NCBI GenBank assembly: GCA_009779595.1
Contig: WRDZ01000046.1
Span: forward strand, 1 to 5,963
DNA: 5,963 nucleotides
Source: Alphaproteobacteria bacterium
GTDB taxonomy: Bacteria; Pseudomonadota; Alphaproteobacteria; WRDZ01
Reading direction: 5' to 3'
The notes below the pieces were generated by a model. That model was not told the DNA's origin, did no database searches, and worked only from the letters and a program-made list of their open reading frames with translations. The position numbers and the translations under genes are program-made. Positions 5,759 to 5,963 of the stretch are shown here, in pieces. Within the stretch, counting starts at the first letter, position 1, and the number at the start of each line of letters is the position of its first letter.

Positions 5759-5963
5759 ATGATTAGACGGCTCCCATCAGGGTGTTTGTATTTTGGCCTT
5801 TATACGCAGGCCCCCCCGGGTCCCAACAACGAGCAAGGGCCCAACGCCGCACGCCAGAAAGATGTTTCCAAGATTTTGGCGATGCGCTTTTTCGGGTCCG
5901 AAAACCTGGGCAATACCGCATACAATTTCTTCAAGCAGGTGGATGAAGACAAGCAGATGACAA
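5759..5963 (+). CDS. 5' end of an unrecognised gene, cut by the window edge
   Basis: An ATG at 5759-5761 opens a frame of 68 codons without a stop to the end of the window. AGGAG at 5745-5749 sits 9 bases before the ATG, a good ribosome binding site that supports this start. The N-terminus begins MIRRLPSGC and has no clear signal peptide or membrane segment. A proline- and asparagine-rich stretch follows (about residues 18-29: QAPPGPNNEQGP), then a charged, possibly helical part with RFFGSENLGNTAYNFFKQ at about 43-60. I do not recognise the family. A run of seven C (5811-5817) lies within codons 18-20; a one-base slip there would shift the frame. An alternative start is the in-frame ATG at 5882. 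Confidence 0.6.
   Translation, partial: MIRRLPSGCLYFGLYTQAPPGPNNEQGPNAARQKDVSKILAMRFFGSENLGNTAYNFFKQVDEDKQMT

Overview
The window is ordinary bacterial chromosomal DNA of moderately high GC, with AT-rich gaps between genes. It suggests a Gram-negative organism: it encodes the C-terminal part of an EptA/MCR-type lipid A phosphoethanolamine transferase homologue, a sensor kinase with periplasmic solute-binding domains, and a membrane-anchored rhodanese. The tRNA carries an encoded CCA end. The BvgS-like kinase architecture and its C-terminal tail occur in several phyla, including anaerobic Deltaproteobacteria, Synergistetes and Spirochaetes. I do not assign a genus.

Layout. Positions 1-669 (+) hold the 3' part of the sulfatase-fold transferase, cut by the window edge. 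It has non-consensus residues at several metal and active-site positions. A good sigma70-type promoter (716-744) follows, then tRNA-Pro(CGG) at 755-831. After a short converging gap comes a minus-strand operon: a 1194-residue hybrid kinase (1325-4909; two SBP_bac_3 domains, TM, HisKA, HATPase, receiver, HPt) and, overlapping its stop codon, a 126-residue receiver-only response regulator (948-1328). The expected phosphorelay is H598 > D905 > H1060 of the kinase, then D59 of the small regulator. No DNA-binding output domain is present, so the end target is unknown.

Divergent from the kinase, across a 272-base gap, is a PspE-like rhodanese with an N-terminal membrane anchor (5182-5592, +). Its promoter (TTGACA-17-TATGCT) has a perfect 7-bp inverted repeat filling the spacer, two upstream copies of a related half-site 11 bases apart, and a 6-bp hairpin at the predicted transcript start. 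This gap is the richest unexplained structure in the window. A further AT-rich gap leads to an unrecognised ORF starting at 5759 with a good ribosome binding site and a C7 tract; it runs off the right end.

No mobile element, CRISPR array or obvious defence system is visible. The observations most worth following are the altered active site of the transferase homologue, the repeat-rich divergent promoter region, and the receiver-only partner of the phosphorelay kinase.
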